Positions 1 to 7,948 of a stretch of DNA of 17,101 nt are shown here, piece after piece. Source of the DNA: an uncultured Clostridia bacterium (GTDB lineage Bacteria; Bacillota; Clostridia; TANB77; CAG-508); assembly GCA_947626705.1 (NCBI GenBank), contig CANQTJ010000017.1, positions 1 to 17,101 on the forward strand. The letters run 5' to 3'. The position numbers and the translations under genes are program-made. The first letter of the stretch is position 1. Every line of letters begins with the position of its first letter. The notes under the pieces were generated by a model. That model made no database searches. It saw nothing but the letters and a program-made list of their open reading frames with translations, and was not told where the DNA came from.

Positions 1-1106
1 ATTGTTAATGCATGTTGTTCTGCTATACCTATATCAAAAAATCTTGTTGGAAATTCTTTAGCAAATTTTGTTAGTCCTGTTCCGTCTTTCATTGAGGCAG
101 TTACTGCTACTATTTTATCATTTTTTTGTGCCAAATCTACCAATTTATCTCCAAAAACTTTAGAATAATCAGGTTTTTTTTCTTTTTTTGGTTTTCCTGT
201 TTCTATATCAAATGCAGAAATTGCATGAAATTTATCTGGATTTTCTTCTGCTACTTTATATCCCTTTCCTTTTTTTGTTAAAACATGTACTAAAACTGGT
301 CCTTCTACTCTTTTACTAAGTTCTAATATATTTTCTAATTGCTCTATATTGTGTCCATCAACTGGTCCTTAATATGTAAATCCTATATCCTCAAAAAACA
401 TCTTAGGAATAATTAATTGTTTTATACTTCTTTTTATTCTTTGAATTATTTTTACAACTGGCTTTCCTATTATTGGTACTTGTATTAAAGCTTTTTTTAT
501 CGAAATGTTTGATTTCTTATATAATCTTTTTGTTCTTAATTTACTTAAAAACATATTTAATCCACCAATATTTTTAGATATACTCATTTCATTATCATTT
601 AATACAACTATCATTTTGGCTTTGCTACATCCAGCATCATTTAAAGCTTCTAATGCCATTCCACCTGTCAACGCTCCATCTCCAATAACAGCTATTACTT
701 GATTACTCTCGTTTTTTAGGTTTCTTGCCCTTGCCATTCCTAATGCTGCAGAAATTGATGTACTACTATGTCCTGTATTAAAATTATCATACTCTGACTC
801 ATTTATTTTTGGAAATCCAGATATTCCATCTAATTTTCTTATTTTTTTAAAATCTTCTCTTCTTCCTGTAAGTATTTTATGTATATATGATTGATGCCCT
901 ACATCCCATACTATTTTATCTTTTGGCATATCAAATACACTATGTAAAGCTATAGTTAATTCTACTATTCCTAAGTTTGAAGCTAGATGCCCCCCATTTT
1001 CTGATATAACTTCTATAACATATTGTCTAATTTCTTCTGCTAATTTATTTTTCTCGTTTATATCTAGCTTTTTTAAATCTTTTGGTGAATTGATTTGTTC
1101 TAACAT
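1..1106 (-). CDS. dxs: 1-deoxy-D-xylulose-5-phosphate synthase, C-terminus beyond window, internal UAA
   Basis: Thiamine-diphosphate enzyme that condenses pyruvate and glyceraldehyde-3-phosphate in the first step of the MEP isoprenoid pathway; cytosolic. The start at 1106 follows an AGGAG site. Visible family features are VWDVGHQSY (about residue 67), the ThDP/Mg motif GDGALTGGMALEALNDAG followed by NDNEMSIS (about 140-175), GPVDGHN after residue 245, and the catalytic-Glu region GIAEQHALT near position 10 of the window. The frame is interrupted once: TAA at 371-369, between GFTY and GPVDGHN, where relatives have one residue such as Leu, Ile or Tyr. The same frame continues uninterrupted to the window edge, about 120 more codons, so this is a single in-frame nonsense codon and not a frameshift. 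No CGG codon is involved. It could be a sequence error, a recent knock-out, or readthrough. Family identity is certain; the status of the stop is open. Confidence 0.93.
369..371 (-). other. In-frame UAA inside dxs
   Basis: On the coding strand the codons read TTT ACA TAT TAA GGA CCA. The motif Gly-Phe-x-Tyr-x-Gly-Pro is conserved in Dxs and the reading frame is unchanged on both sides. TTA to TAA (one base) or TAT/TAC to TAA would create it. Confidence 0.85.
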
Positions 1107-1215
1107 TTTTTTCTCCTTTTATTTTCCCTTTATTTTTACTTTTATTGTTGTTCTATTATATTATCACAAAAATCAAAAAAAATAAACATAAATTCTCATT
1201 TAATTTATTTTTTAT

Positions 1216-1244
1216 TTGACATTTTTATCTAATTATGTTAATGT
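1216..1244 (+). promoter_or_regulatory. Sigma-A promoter of the M23 peptidase gene
   Basis: TTGACA at 1216-1221, a 17-bp spacer, and TAATGT at 1239-1244 with an extended -10 TG at 1236-1237. It is followed 22 bp later by a perfect AAAGGAGG ribosome binding site at 1266-1273. Confidence 0.75.
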
Positions 1245-1280
1245 ATATAAAACTCAAAATTATTTAAAGGAGGTAATAAT

Positions 1281-1863
1281 ATTTTTAATTTAATACAAAA
1301 AATTTTATTTTTTATTATTTTTATTTCAATTTTTATTTCTATATTTTTTATTCCTATAATCCAAAGTACCCCCTATTATTCATCTTCTGATAAAGAAATT
1401 ATTGATTTTAATCCTAATGGCTTTGTATGGCCTATACCTGGATATACTAGTATAAGCTCTCCTTTTGGAAAAAGAAATGCTCCAACTAGTGGTGCTTCTA
1501 GTTTTCATTATGGTACTGATATTCCTGCACCTGAGGGTACTAAATTAATAGCTATTGCTGATGGTCAAATTACTTTTCGTTCTTTTTTGGGTGCTGGAGG
1601 TTATACTATTACTTTGTCTTTTGATAATTATAAAGTTTCTTATTGTCATGTTTCTCCAAATTTTATTGTTAATGTTGGTGATTTTGTTAGTCAGGGGCAA
1701 TTAATTCGGTTATGTTGGTCCTAAATATGTTTATGGGGTTTCTGGAAATCCTTATTCTGATTCTTCTGGTAAGCCTACAAATCGGCGCTACTACTCGGTT
1801 GCCATCTTCATATACGGTTTTAGAATTAATGATAAATATGTTAATCCACTGGATTACTTTTAA
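1281..1863 (+). CDS. M23-family peptidoglycan peptidase with four CGG +1 sites and an ATT start
   Basis: Predicted zinc metallopeptidase cutting peptidoglycan peptides outside the membrane; 192 aa if the C of four CGG codons (1707, 1783, 1796, 1815) is skipped. Residues 6-27 form a hydrophobic anchor. The M23 motifs are HxGxD in SFHYGTDIPAP, YCHVSP, and HxH in the corrected TTGCHLHIGFRIN, ending in NPLDYF. Read strictly in triplets, the frame ends at TAA 1722-1724, just after the first CGG, and loses HxH. Corrected, every codon to the natural stop at 1861-1863 is sensible and there is no other indel or stop. AAAGGAGG lies 7 nt before ATT at 1281, and no in-frame ATG, GTG or TTG is present, so ATT looks like the initiator. 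Alternatively it is a pseudogene that lost its ATG, but the intact promoter, ribosome binding site and single type of lesion argue against random decay. Confidence 0.8.
1707..1817 (+). other. Cluster of four CGG +1 shift sites in the M23 gene
   Basis: Codon-aligned CGG at 1707-1709 (after ATT), 1783-1785 (after AAT), 1796-1798 (after ACT) and 1815-1817 (after ATA). Each is codon-aligned in the frame set by the previous correction: distances are 426, 75, 12 and 18 nt, all multiples of three. At each, skipping C gives GGT, GGC, GGT and GGT, where M23 relatives have Gly (IGYVGP, NGATTGCHLHIGF). Confidence 0.85.
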
Positions 1864-1873
1864 TAGTATAGGA

Positions 1874-2006
1874 AAAATGAGGGAAAACGGGGAAAATGGG
1901 GCCAGGCTTCTTATCCCTCTTTTTTTTTAATAATTTTTATTAATAAAGTAATTAAAAAAAGAGGGATAAGAAGCCTGGCCCCATTTCCCTCTTTTTCCCT
2001 CATTTT
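1874..2006. repeat. Long inverted repeat / bidirectional terminator (REPIN- or MITE-like)
   Basis: Two arms of about 56-58 bp (1874-1931 and 1951-2006) around a 19-nt loop. The core GGGGCCAGGCTTCTTATCCC is perfectly repeated in inverted orientation, with T-runs next to the loop, and only the outer G/A-rich part is imperfect. It is much more GC-rich than its surroundings. It fills the gap between two convergent genes, 10 bp past the M23 stop and 4 bp from the next gene's stop, so it probably terminates transcription both ways. Its shape and sequence resemble dispersed REP-type elements mobilised by Y1 transposases; that origin is inference. Confidence 0.8.
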
Positions 2007-2010
2007 CTAA

Positions 2011-2355
2011 TTACATATCATCATCTTCATCAATATCTCCGCAACCTGAACAACCATGACAATGACCTGAACAATCATCATCATCTAAATCTCCTGACCA
2101 ATCTAACTCTATTATATTTTTACATTCTGGACATTCAATTTCTTTTTTATTTTCATCTGCATCAATTACAAACTCATATTCACAATACGGACAAACAATT
2201 TCAAAATCAAAACCATCTCCTGAATATATATCACTTTCTATATGGTCAATTACTTTTTGCATTTTTTCCATATTTTTAGTCATATTCTTTTGATTTTCTT
2301 TAATTTCCTTAATCTCTTTTAAAATCTTTTCCATTTGTTGGTTTAAATCACTCAT
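2011..2355 (-). CDS. Small zinc-ribbon protein with coiled-coil N-terminus and acidic Cys/His tail
   Basis: 114 aa. I chose the ATG at 2355 (MSDLNQQMEK), not a longer frame starting at 2412, because AAAGGG lies just upstream of it and the longer form would overlap efp. Residues about 3-40 are a Lys/Glu coiled coil. A zinc ribbon follows (CPYC ... CPEC, about 55-80), then an acidic tail with CSGHCHGCSGCG and DEDDDM. The tail could bind another metal. It is last in the yqeG-pilD-pepQ-efp operon. It resembles the clostridial CD1247-N-terminal-domain type of protein found next to efp (recalled, not searched). Function is unknown. Confidence 0.75.
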   Translation of the reverse strand: MSDLNQQMEKILKEIKEIKENQKNMTKNMEKMQKVIDHIESDIYSGDGFDFEIVCPYCEYEFVIDADENKKEIECPECKNIIELDWSGDLDDDDCSGHCHGCSGCGDIDEDDDM

Positions 2356-2389
2356 GATTTCACCCTTTCTGATTTTATATTGTATTATT

Positions 2390-2956
2390 TTAAACTCTTT
2401 CCATATACTCACAAGTTCTTGTATCTATTCTTAATATATCGCCTATATTTACAAACATTGGAACTTGTAATTCTAAACCAGTTTCTAGAGTTGCTGGTTT
2501 TCCTGAAGTTGTTGTTGTATTTCCTGCAAATCCTGGTTCTGTATATGTAACTTCTAACTCCACAAATATTGGTGGTTCTACTGCAAATACCTTTCCTTTA
2601 TATGATAATATTGAAACTTCCATATTTTCTTTCAAATATTTTAAACAATCTCCTAATGTTTCTTTATTTAAAGGCATTTGGTCATACGTTTCATTATCCA
2701 TAAAATAATATAAATCTCCATCTGCATATAAATATTGCATTGTTTTCTTTTCTATTTCTGCTCCTGGAAATTTATCTGATGGATTAAATGTTCTTTCTAA
2801 TGTTGCTCCTGTTATTACATTTTTTAATTTTGTTCTTACAAATGCTGAACCTTTTCCTGGTTTTACATGTTGAAATTCTACTACTCTAAATACATTTCCT
2901 TCCATTTCAAAAGTAGTTCCATTTCTAAAATCTCCTGCTGAATATACTCCTGCCAT
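2390..2956 (-). CDS. efp: Elongation factor P
   Basis: Translation factor that rescues ribosomes stalled at polyproline stretches. 188 aa, against about 185 usual. The N-terminal KOW-like domain begins MAGVYSAGDFRNGTTFEMEG; the tip loop HVKPGKGSAFVR carries the lysine that is modified or functional at the peptidyl-transferase centre; the central OB domain has YLYADGD; the C-terminal OB domain has TEPGFAGN..KPATLETG and ends GDILRIDTRTCEYMERV. GAGGAAG lies before the ATG. It follows the Xaa-Pro peptidase gene by 93 bp, the usual Firmicute pairing. The frame is clean. Confidence 0.97.
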   Translation of the reverse strand: MAGVYSAGDFRNGTTFEMEGNVFRVVEFQHVKPGKGSAFVRTKLKNVITGATLERTFNPSDKFPGAEIEKKTMQYLYADGDLYYFMDNETYDQMPLNKETLGDCLKYLKENMEVSILSYKGKVFAVEPPIFVELEVTYTEPGFAGNTTTTSGKPATLETGLELQVPMFVNIGDILRIDTRTCEYMERV

Positions 2957-3049
2957 TTTTACTTCCTCCTCTATAATTTTTAATACTTTTTATATTTTAC
3001 TACATATTACTGGAAAAATCAACCTTTATTATTTTTAAGTTTCGTTTTT

Positions 3050-4108
3050 TTATACTATAATATAATTTTTCTCAGAATTTGTTAAACTTATACAACCAAA
3101 TTTTGTAATTTGTACTGTGTCTTCAATTCTTATTCCAAATTTACCTGGTATATAAATTCCTGGTTCATCTGTAACTATCATATTTTCTTTTAATATAGCA
3201 TCATTTCTACCATTAATGTAAGGTGGTTCATGTATTTCTAAACCTACACCGTGTCCTAGTCCATGTATTAAATCATATCTATTCAACTTAAAATTACTTT
3301 CTATCATTTTTGTAATTTGCCTTGTACTTGCTCCATCTTTATATTGGTCAAGAGCAAATTTTTGATTATTTAATACTATATCATATACTTTTTTCATTTC
3401 ATCAGTTGGCTCACCTACAAAAAAAGTTCTTGTCATATCTGAACAATATCCATTAACCTTACATCCCATATCTATTGTAATTATATCTCTTTCTAGAATT
3501 TTTCTATCTGTTGGAATTGCATGTGGTTTTGATGAATTTTCTCCTGATGCTACAATCGTATCAAATGATAGTCCTTCTGTTCTTTTACAATAATATTCTT
3601 TAATTTCTTCCGCTATTTGTTTTTCTGTCATTCCTGGTTTTATATAATTTAAAATATATTTAAAACATTCATCTGTTATATTACATGCTTTAGTTATATT
3701 ACTTAGTTCTTCTTCATCTTTTATCATTCTTTGCTTTTCTATTATATATTCAGTTTCTACAAAGCTATTTATTTTAAATTTTCTAATATACTCTTTATAT
3801 TTAGAATATGTTATATAATTTTCTTCAAATCCTACATTTTCACAAAACATAAAAAAGTTTTCATAATCGTCTTTTGATATATCTTTAATATCATATACTA
3901 TTATTTCATCAAATATGGTTAATATACTATGTACTGATTCTATATACCTTCCATCTGTTATATATATGTTTTCTTTTGGTGTAATTATTAATGTTCCTTC
4001 CGCTTCTATGTTAGTTAAATATTTTATATTTACTGGATTTGAAATTATTATACCTTGCATATCTAAACTTGATATTTTATTTCTTAACCATTGTAGCTTT
4101 GAATTCAT
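3050..4108 (-). CDS. Xaa-Pro aminopeptidase / M24 creatinase-fold peptidase
   Basis: 352-aa cytosolic dinuclear-metal peptidase expected to remove N-terminal residues before proline. The creatinase-like N-terminal domain (1-125) starts with an NPVNIKYLTN motif. The pita-bread catalytic domain has both metal aspartates in TIDMGCKVNGYCSDMTRTFF, the His in GLGHGVGLEIHE, and the Glu ligands in VTDEPGIYIPG and GIRIEDTVQI. All five ligands are present. GGGGGAG precedes the ATG, and the gap to the upstream prepilin peptidase gene is 16 bp. Close homologues next to efp are called YqhT or PapA. Confidence 0.92.
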   Translation of the reverse strand: MNSKLQWLRNKISSLDMQGIIISNPVNIKYLTNIEAEGTLIITPKENIYITDGRYIESVHSILTIFDEIIVYDIKDISKDDYENFFMFCENVGFEENYITYSKYKEYIRKFKINSFVETEYIIEKQRMIKDEEELSNITKACNITDECFKYILNYIKPGMTEKQIAEEIKEYYCKRTEGLSFDTIVASGENSSKPHAIPTDRKILERDIITIDMGCKVNGYCSDMTRTFFVGEPTDEMKKVYDIVLNNQKFALDQYKDGASTRQITKMIESNFKLNRYDLIHGLGHGVGLEIHEPPYINGRNDAILKENMIVTDEPGIYIPGKFGIRIEDTVQITKFGCISLTNSEKNYIIV

Positions 4109-4124
4109 TATAAACTCCCCCTAT

Positions 4125-4878
4125 TTATCGCTGATATAATCCTAATGTAAATATCTCTAATAATGCTATTTTTATTGTTTCAAATGGTACAAATATACTT
4201 ATAAAAGCTCCTAAAACTATAAATGGTCCAAATGGTATATATTCGTCCATTTTCTTTATTCTAGTTGCTAATAATAATATACTTAATATAGCACCGATTA
4301 AAAAAGATAACAATGTAATTACTATTATATTTGATAATCCAAAATATAATCCGTATAGCTCCCATTAACTTTATATCTCCAAATCCCATTGCCTCTTTTC
4401 CATACACCATTCCTCCTAATAATGTTATTAGTAAAAATATTCCTCCTCCTGCTAACATACCAAGTGCCATATTAATGGTTATTGCTACATCTGATAATCC
4501 ATATAAAAATGCTGTAATTAGTCCAATCTCAAACATTGTTAAATTTAGTCTATTTGGTATTATTTGCAGTTTATAGTCTATAATAAATGCAGATAATAGC
4601 ATTGGAGTTAATATAATAAATTTTATTAAGTCTAAATTTGCTATAAATGTACTCCTTATTCCATAAAAATATAATAAGCATATATATATTAATGATGTAA
4701 CTAACATTAATATATAATTTGGTTTAAATTCTTGAAAATATTCTACAAATATATCTTTTGAAAATACCTTTTTATATTCTGGAAGCCTTTTATTCATCCA
4801 GTCCACTAACATTCCAACAAAAAGTCCAACTATTGCTATAATTGCATAGTACCCTATATGTGTTTCGTTAATATACAT
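4125..4878 (-). CDS. Type IV prepilin peptidase (A24 aspartic) with one CGG +1 site
   Basis: Integral-membrane aspartic protease that removes prepilin leader peptides and in many relatives methylates the new N-terminus. It has several hydrophobic segments. The two catalytic aspartates are in DYKLQIIPNRL (about 101) and GFGDIKLMGA (about 170). The N-terminal CxxC zinc domain of classical PilD is absent. The triplet frame from 4878 breaks at CGG 4353-4351 and runs out of homology. Dropping the C gives KLMGAIGLYFGLSNIIVITLLSFLIGA and a membrane-rich C-terminus ending LGLYQR at 4125: 250 aa, exactly in frame. Its ATG overlaps the yqeG stop (TAATG), implying translational coupling. The pilin at 10200-11313 is a plausible substrate. 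Confidence 0.87.
4351..4353 (-). other. CGG +1 shift site in prepilin peptidase
   Basis: Coding strand ATA-C-GGA-TTA. The C is at 4353, 525 nt (a multiple of 3) from the ATG; the remaining 228 nt to the stop are also a multiple of 3. The restored Gly follows GFGDIKLMGAI, where a Gly is common in the family. Confidence 0.85.
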
Positions 4879-5387
4879 TATTCATTTTCTCCTCTTTTGC
4901 TACAAAATTTCTTTTTTATTTTATTTTCTATTGGTCTTTTCCAAGCTGTGTACCAGTAATCTTTTTTTTCATTAATTGGGTCTACTAATATTGTAAACAT
5001 TTTACTTCTATTTCCACCTAATATGTCTGTAAATATTTGGTCTCCAACAACTGCTATATTTTCCGGTTTTATATTAAATTGCTTTTGTACATATCTAAAA
5101 CCTCTTTTTAAAGGTTTCATTGCAAAATATTTATATTGTATTTGTAATTTTTCTGCTACTTCCTTCACTTTTTCAATATTGTTTGTATTTGATAATATAA
5201 ATAATTTTATTCCTTGTCCTCTCATCTCTTTTGTCCATTGGATTACATTATCTGATAATTTTTTATAATAATCTATTAGAGTATTATCTACATCTAATAT
5301 TAATAATTTTATTTTATTTTTTATTAATACTTCTATAGTTATGTCTTCTACTTTTTTTAAATATAAATTAGGGTATAATTTTTTCAT
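4878..5387 (-). CDS. yqeG: YqeG-family HAD (IIIA) phosphatase
   Basis: 169-aa cytosolic HAD-superfamily hydrolase. Motif I is LDVDNTLID (Asp nucleophile and acid/base), motif II is LSNT, the motif III lysine is in AMKPLKRGF, and motif IV is VVGDQIFTDILGGN. Length and motifs match the YqeG/HAD-IIIA family; the physiological substrate is not established. It is the first gene of the operon leading to prepilin peptidase, pepQ, efp and the zinc-ribbon gene. Its stop overlaps the next start. AGGAAGG lies about 11 nt before ATG 5387; a nearer ATG is only 1 nt from that site and would encode two residues. Confidence 0.92.
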   Translation of the reverse strand: MKKLYPNLYLKKVEDITIEVLIKNKIKLLILDVDNTLIDYYKKLSDNVIQWTKEMRGQGIKLFILSNTNNIEKVKEVAEKLQIQYKYFAMKPLKRGFRYVQKQFNIKPENIAVVGDQIFTDILGGNRSKMFTILVDPINEKKDYWYTAWKRPIENKIKKKFCSKRGENE

Positions 5388-5418
5388 TTTATTTCATTCC
5401 TTCCTAAGGCATAAACCC

Positions 5419-5446
5419 GGTTGGAAAAGAATTAAACTTTTCAACC
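5419..5446 (-). promoter_or_regulatory. Hairpin in the yqeG 5' leader
   Basis: Arms GGTTGAAAAG and CTTTTCCAACC (one bulged base) around a 7-nt loop, between the yqeG promoter and ATG. On the minus strand it is not followed by a U-run, so it is a leader structure more than a clear terminator. Confidence 0.5.
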
Positions 5447-5479
5447 TTCCCTTTTCTTTCTTTTGTTTTTACTTAAATA

Positions 5480-5508
5480 ATATTACCAATATGTTTTTCA
5501 TTTGTCAA
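5480..5508 (-). promoter_or_regulatory. Sigma-A promoter of the yqeG-efp operon
   Basis: Minus-strand TTGACA (5508-5503), 17-bp spacer, TAATAT (5485-5480). It starts 8 bp past the pheT stop, so the operon has its own promoter and may also receive pheT readthrough. Confidence 0.75.
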
Positions 5509-5516
5509 GGAATTAA

Positions 5517-7889
5517 TTATTTTCTTATTTCTATTCCTTTATTTTGCAAATCCTTTATAATATTTTCTAAAATACTATTTATTTCATCATCATTTAAAGT
5601 CCTATCTGGTGTACCAAATGTTAAAGAATACGCAATACTTCTCTTATTTTCATCAATATTTTTACCTTCATAAACATCAAATACTTTAATATCTAATAAC
5701 AATTTTCCAGCTTTTTTCTTAATAAAAGTTTCTACTTCTTTTGAAGTAATATCTTTATTTACTAAAACTGCTATATCTTTTTTAACTGTAGGGAATTTTG
5801 AAATTTCTTTAAATTTCATTCTTCCAACTCTTTTTTCTAATAACTTATCTAAATTTATTTCCATTACATAAACTGCTTCTTTTTCTACTGATGGATGTAT
5901 TCTTCCTACAATTCCTACTATATCATTGTTTACTGATATTTCTGCTGTTTGACCTGGATGAAATTCATCTGGTATATTTTTTGGTAATACAAAACTATAT
6001 CTTCCTTCATATCCTAAAAACTCTAATAATTCTTCTGTTACCCCTTTTATATCATAAAAATCCACATTTTTATTGTGTCCTACACCATTATAATATTGGC
6101 CTGTCATTAAAACACAAATTTTTTGATTTTCTCCATATTCTTCTTGTTTTTTCCAAAATCCTTTTCCTATTTCAAATAAACATACGTCCTTATTTTCTCT
6201 AGCTTTATTGTATTCATATATTTTATATAATGATGGTATTATACTATATCTTAATGTGTTTCTTTCTTCTGTAATTGGGTCTAATAATTTTATTTCTTCA
6301 AATTCATCAGTCGTAAACTTATGTACATCTTTATCATTTATTAAAATGTATGATAATGTTTCGTTTAATCCCATATTTGACATTTTGGCTCTAATTTTTC
6401 TAGTTGTTTTGTCTAAATGTCCCATTTTCATAGGAACAACTGGTAATTTACCTTGAATATTATCAACTCCATAAATTCTTCCTACTTCTTCTATTAAATC
6501 TGCTTTAATTGATATATCTATTCTTCTTGTTGGAACTGTAACTACAGTTTTTCCTGGCTTTAACTCTTGTTTAAATCCTAATTTTATAAATACATCTATT
6601 ATGTCCTCCATTGGAATATTAGTTCCTAAAACATCATTTATCTCTTTAAAAGAAATTTCAATAGTCTTTTCTTTATTTTTTGTTACATCATATTTTACAA
6701 CTCCTGTAACAATCTCTGCATCTGCATATTTTTCTAATAATGTACACGCCCTATCCATTGCCATATATGTTCTTGCAGGATCTAATCCTTTTTCAAATCT
6801 ATTACTTGCTTCACTTCTTAAAATTTTATTAGATGTCATTCTTACTTTTACTGAATCAAATATTGCTGATTCAATTATTATATTTTTTGTTGTTTCTTCT
6901 ACTTCTGTATCTAGTCCTCCCATAACACCTGCTAAACCAATTGCTTTTGTGCCATCTGTAATTACTATATCATTTTCTGTTAATGTTCTTTCTATATTAT
7001 CAAGTGTTGTTAATTTTTCCCCATTTTTTGCCTGTCTTACAAGTATCTTATTTCCTAAGTTATCTGCATCATAAAAATGCAAAGGTTGCCCTAATTCTAG
7101 CATTACATAATTACTAATATCAACAACATTATTTATTGGTCTTATTCCTGATGCTATTAATCTATTTTTTATAAAATCTGGACTTTCTTTAATTGTAACA
7201 TTTTTTGCTTTTTTTGCTAAAAATAATTTGCAATTTTCTGTTTTTATATCCACACTAAACTCATTATTTATATCTTCGCCTTTTTCTTTATAATCTATTT
7301 CAACTGGTTTTACTGTTTTATTATAAATTGCCCCTAATTCATACGCCATTCCTAATATGCTTAATAAATCACCTCTATTTGCAGTTAAATCAAAATCTAC
7401 AACGCTATCATCTAGCCCCATATATTTTACTGGATCGCCACCTATTGGTGCATCTAGTGGTAACTCGTGTATTCCATTTTTATCTGCTTCTGACAAAAAC
7501 TTTTTATCTATTCCTATTTCATATAAAGCACATAACATTCCATTTGATTCTTGTCCTCTAATAATTCCTTTTTTTATTTTAAAATCACCCGGAAGTTCTG
7601 CTCCAACTTGTGCTACTATAACTTTTAAACCTTTTCTAGCATTTGGTGCACCACATACAATATTTAATATTTCACTTCCAATGTCAACTTTACATAGCTT
7701 TAAGTGGTCAGAATCTGGATGTGGTTCACATTCTTTTATTTCTCCTATTATTAAATTTGTAGCATTTATTAATTTTTCTGCGGTGTCATACTCATTTCCT
7801 GCTTTTGTCATTTTTTCAGCTAATTCATGTACATCTACATCATCATCTAAATAAACATAGTCTTTTACAAAATTTAAACTTAATTTCAT
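5517..7889 (-). CDS. pheT: Phenylalanyl-tRNA synthetase beta subunit
   Basis: 790 aa, normal for the long bacterial beta subunit of the alpha2beta2 enzyme that charges tRNA-Phe. The start is the ATG at 7889 (MKLSLNFVKDY), preceded by AGGAGG; a longer frame from 7931 has no such site. Domains in order: EMAP-II-like tRNA-binding domain (about 40-150, HPDSDHLKLCKVD), B3/B4 editing domain, B5 DNA-binding-like domain (about 400-470), catalytic-like core, and C-terminal anticodon-binding FDX-ACB domain (about 698-789, KFPTVKKDIAVLV). It follows pheS by 59 bp and is under the same T-box. There are no codon-aligned CGGs and the frame is clean. Confidence 0.97.
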   Translation of the reverse strand: MKLSLNFVKDYVYLDDDVDVHELAEKMTKAGNEYDTAEKLINATNLIIGEIKECEPHPDSDHLKLCKVDIGSEILNIVCGAPNARKGLKVIVAQVGAELPGDFKIKKGIIRGQESNGMLCALYEIGIDKKFLSEADKNGIHELPLDAPIGGDPVKYMGLDDSVVDFDLTANRGDLLSILGMAYELGAIYNKTVKPVEIDYKEKGEDINNEFSVDIKTENCKLFLAKKAKNVTIKESPDFIKNRLIASGIRPINNVVDISNYVMLELGQPLHFYDADNLGNKILVRQAKNGEKLTTLDNIERTLTENDIVITDGTKAIGLAGVMGGLDTEVEETTKNIIIESAIFDSVKVRMTSNKILRSEASNRFEKGLDPARTYMAMDRACTLLEKYADAEIVTGVVKYDVTKNKEKTIEISFKEINDVLGTNIPMEDIIDVFIKLGFKQELKPGKTVVTVPTRRIDISIKADLIEEVGRIYGVDNIQGKLPVVPMKMGHLDKTTRKIRAKMSNMGLNETLSYILINDKDVHKFTTDEFEEIKLLDPITEERNTLRYSIIPSLYKIYEYNKARENKDVCLFEIGKGFWKKQEEYGENQKICVLMTGQYYNGVGHNKNVDFYDIKGVTEELLEFLGYEGRYSFVLPKNIPDEFHPGQTAEISVNNDIVGIVGRIHPSVEKEAVYVMEINLDKLLEKRVGRMKFKEISKFPTVKKDIAVLVNKDITSKEVETFIKKKAGKLLLDIKVFDVYEGKNIDENKRSIAYSLTFGTPDRTLNDDEINSILENIIKDLQNKGIEIRK

Positions 7890-7948
7890 TTTTACTTTCC
7901 TCCTACTATATATAATTTTCAAAAGAAACAAGTATTGCTAGGCAAACT

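Noticed and set aside
1281..1863. M23 gene as an ordinary decaying pseudogene
   Set aside because: Decay would bring varied indels and stop codons. The only lesions are four identical C-before-GGN sites, with intact promoter and ribosome binding site. Not fully excluded because of the ATT start.
1712..1930. 72-aa plus-strand ORF
   Set aside because: It is an out-of-frame reading of the M23 C-terminus that runs on into the inverted repeat; no ribosome binding site or family likeness.
1874..2006. Insertion sequence
   Set aside because: 133 bp with no coding capacity and no transposase nearby; better described as a REPIN/MITE-like repeat or terminator.
2356..2412. Longer N-terminus of the zinc-ribbon protein from ATG 2412
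   Set aside because: It would overlap the efp end, lacks a ribosome binding site, and a good site lies directly before ATG 2355.
5419..5446. pheT intrinsic terminator
   Set aside because: The hairpin is not followed by a U-run on the minus strand and lies downstream of the yqeG promoter, so it is kept as a leader hairpin.
6601..7854. Plus-strand ORFs of 157 and 165 aa opposite pheT
   Set aside because: Antisense shadows of a well-supported synthetase gene, with low-complexity Ser/Phe/Leu composition and no ribosome binding site.
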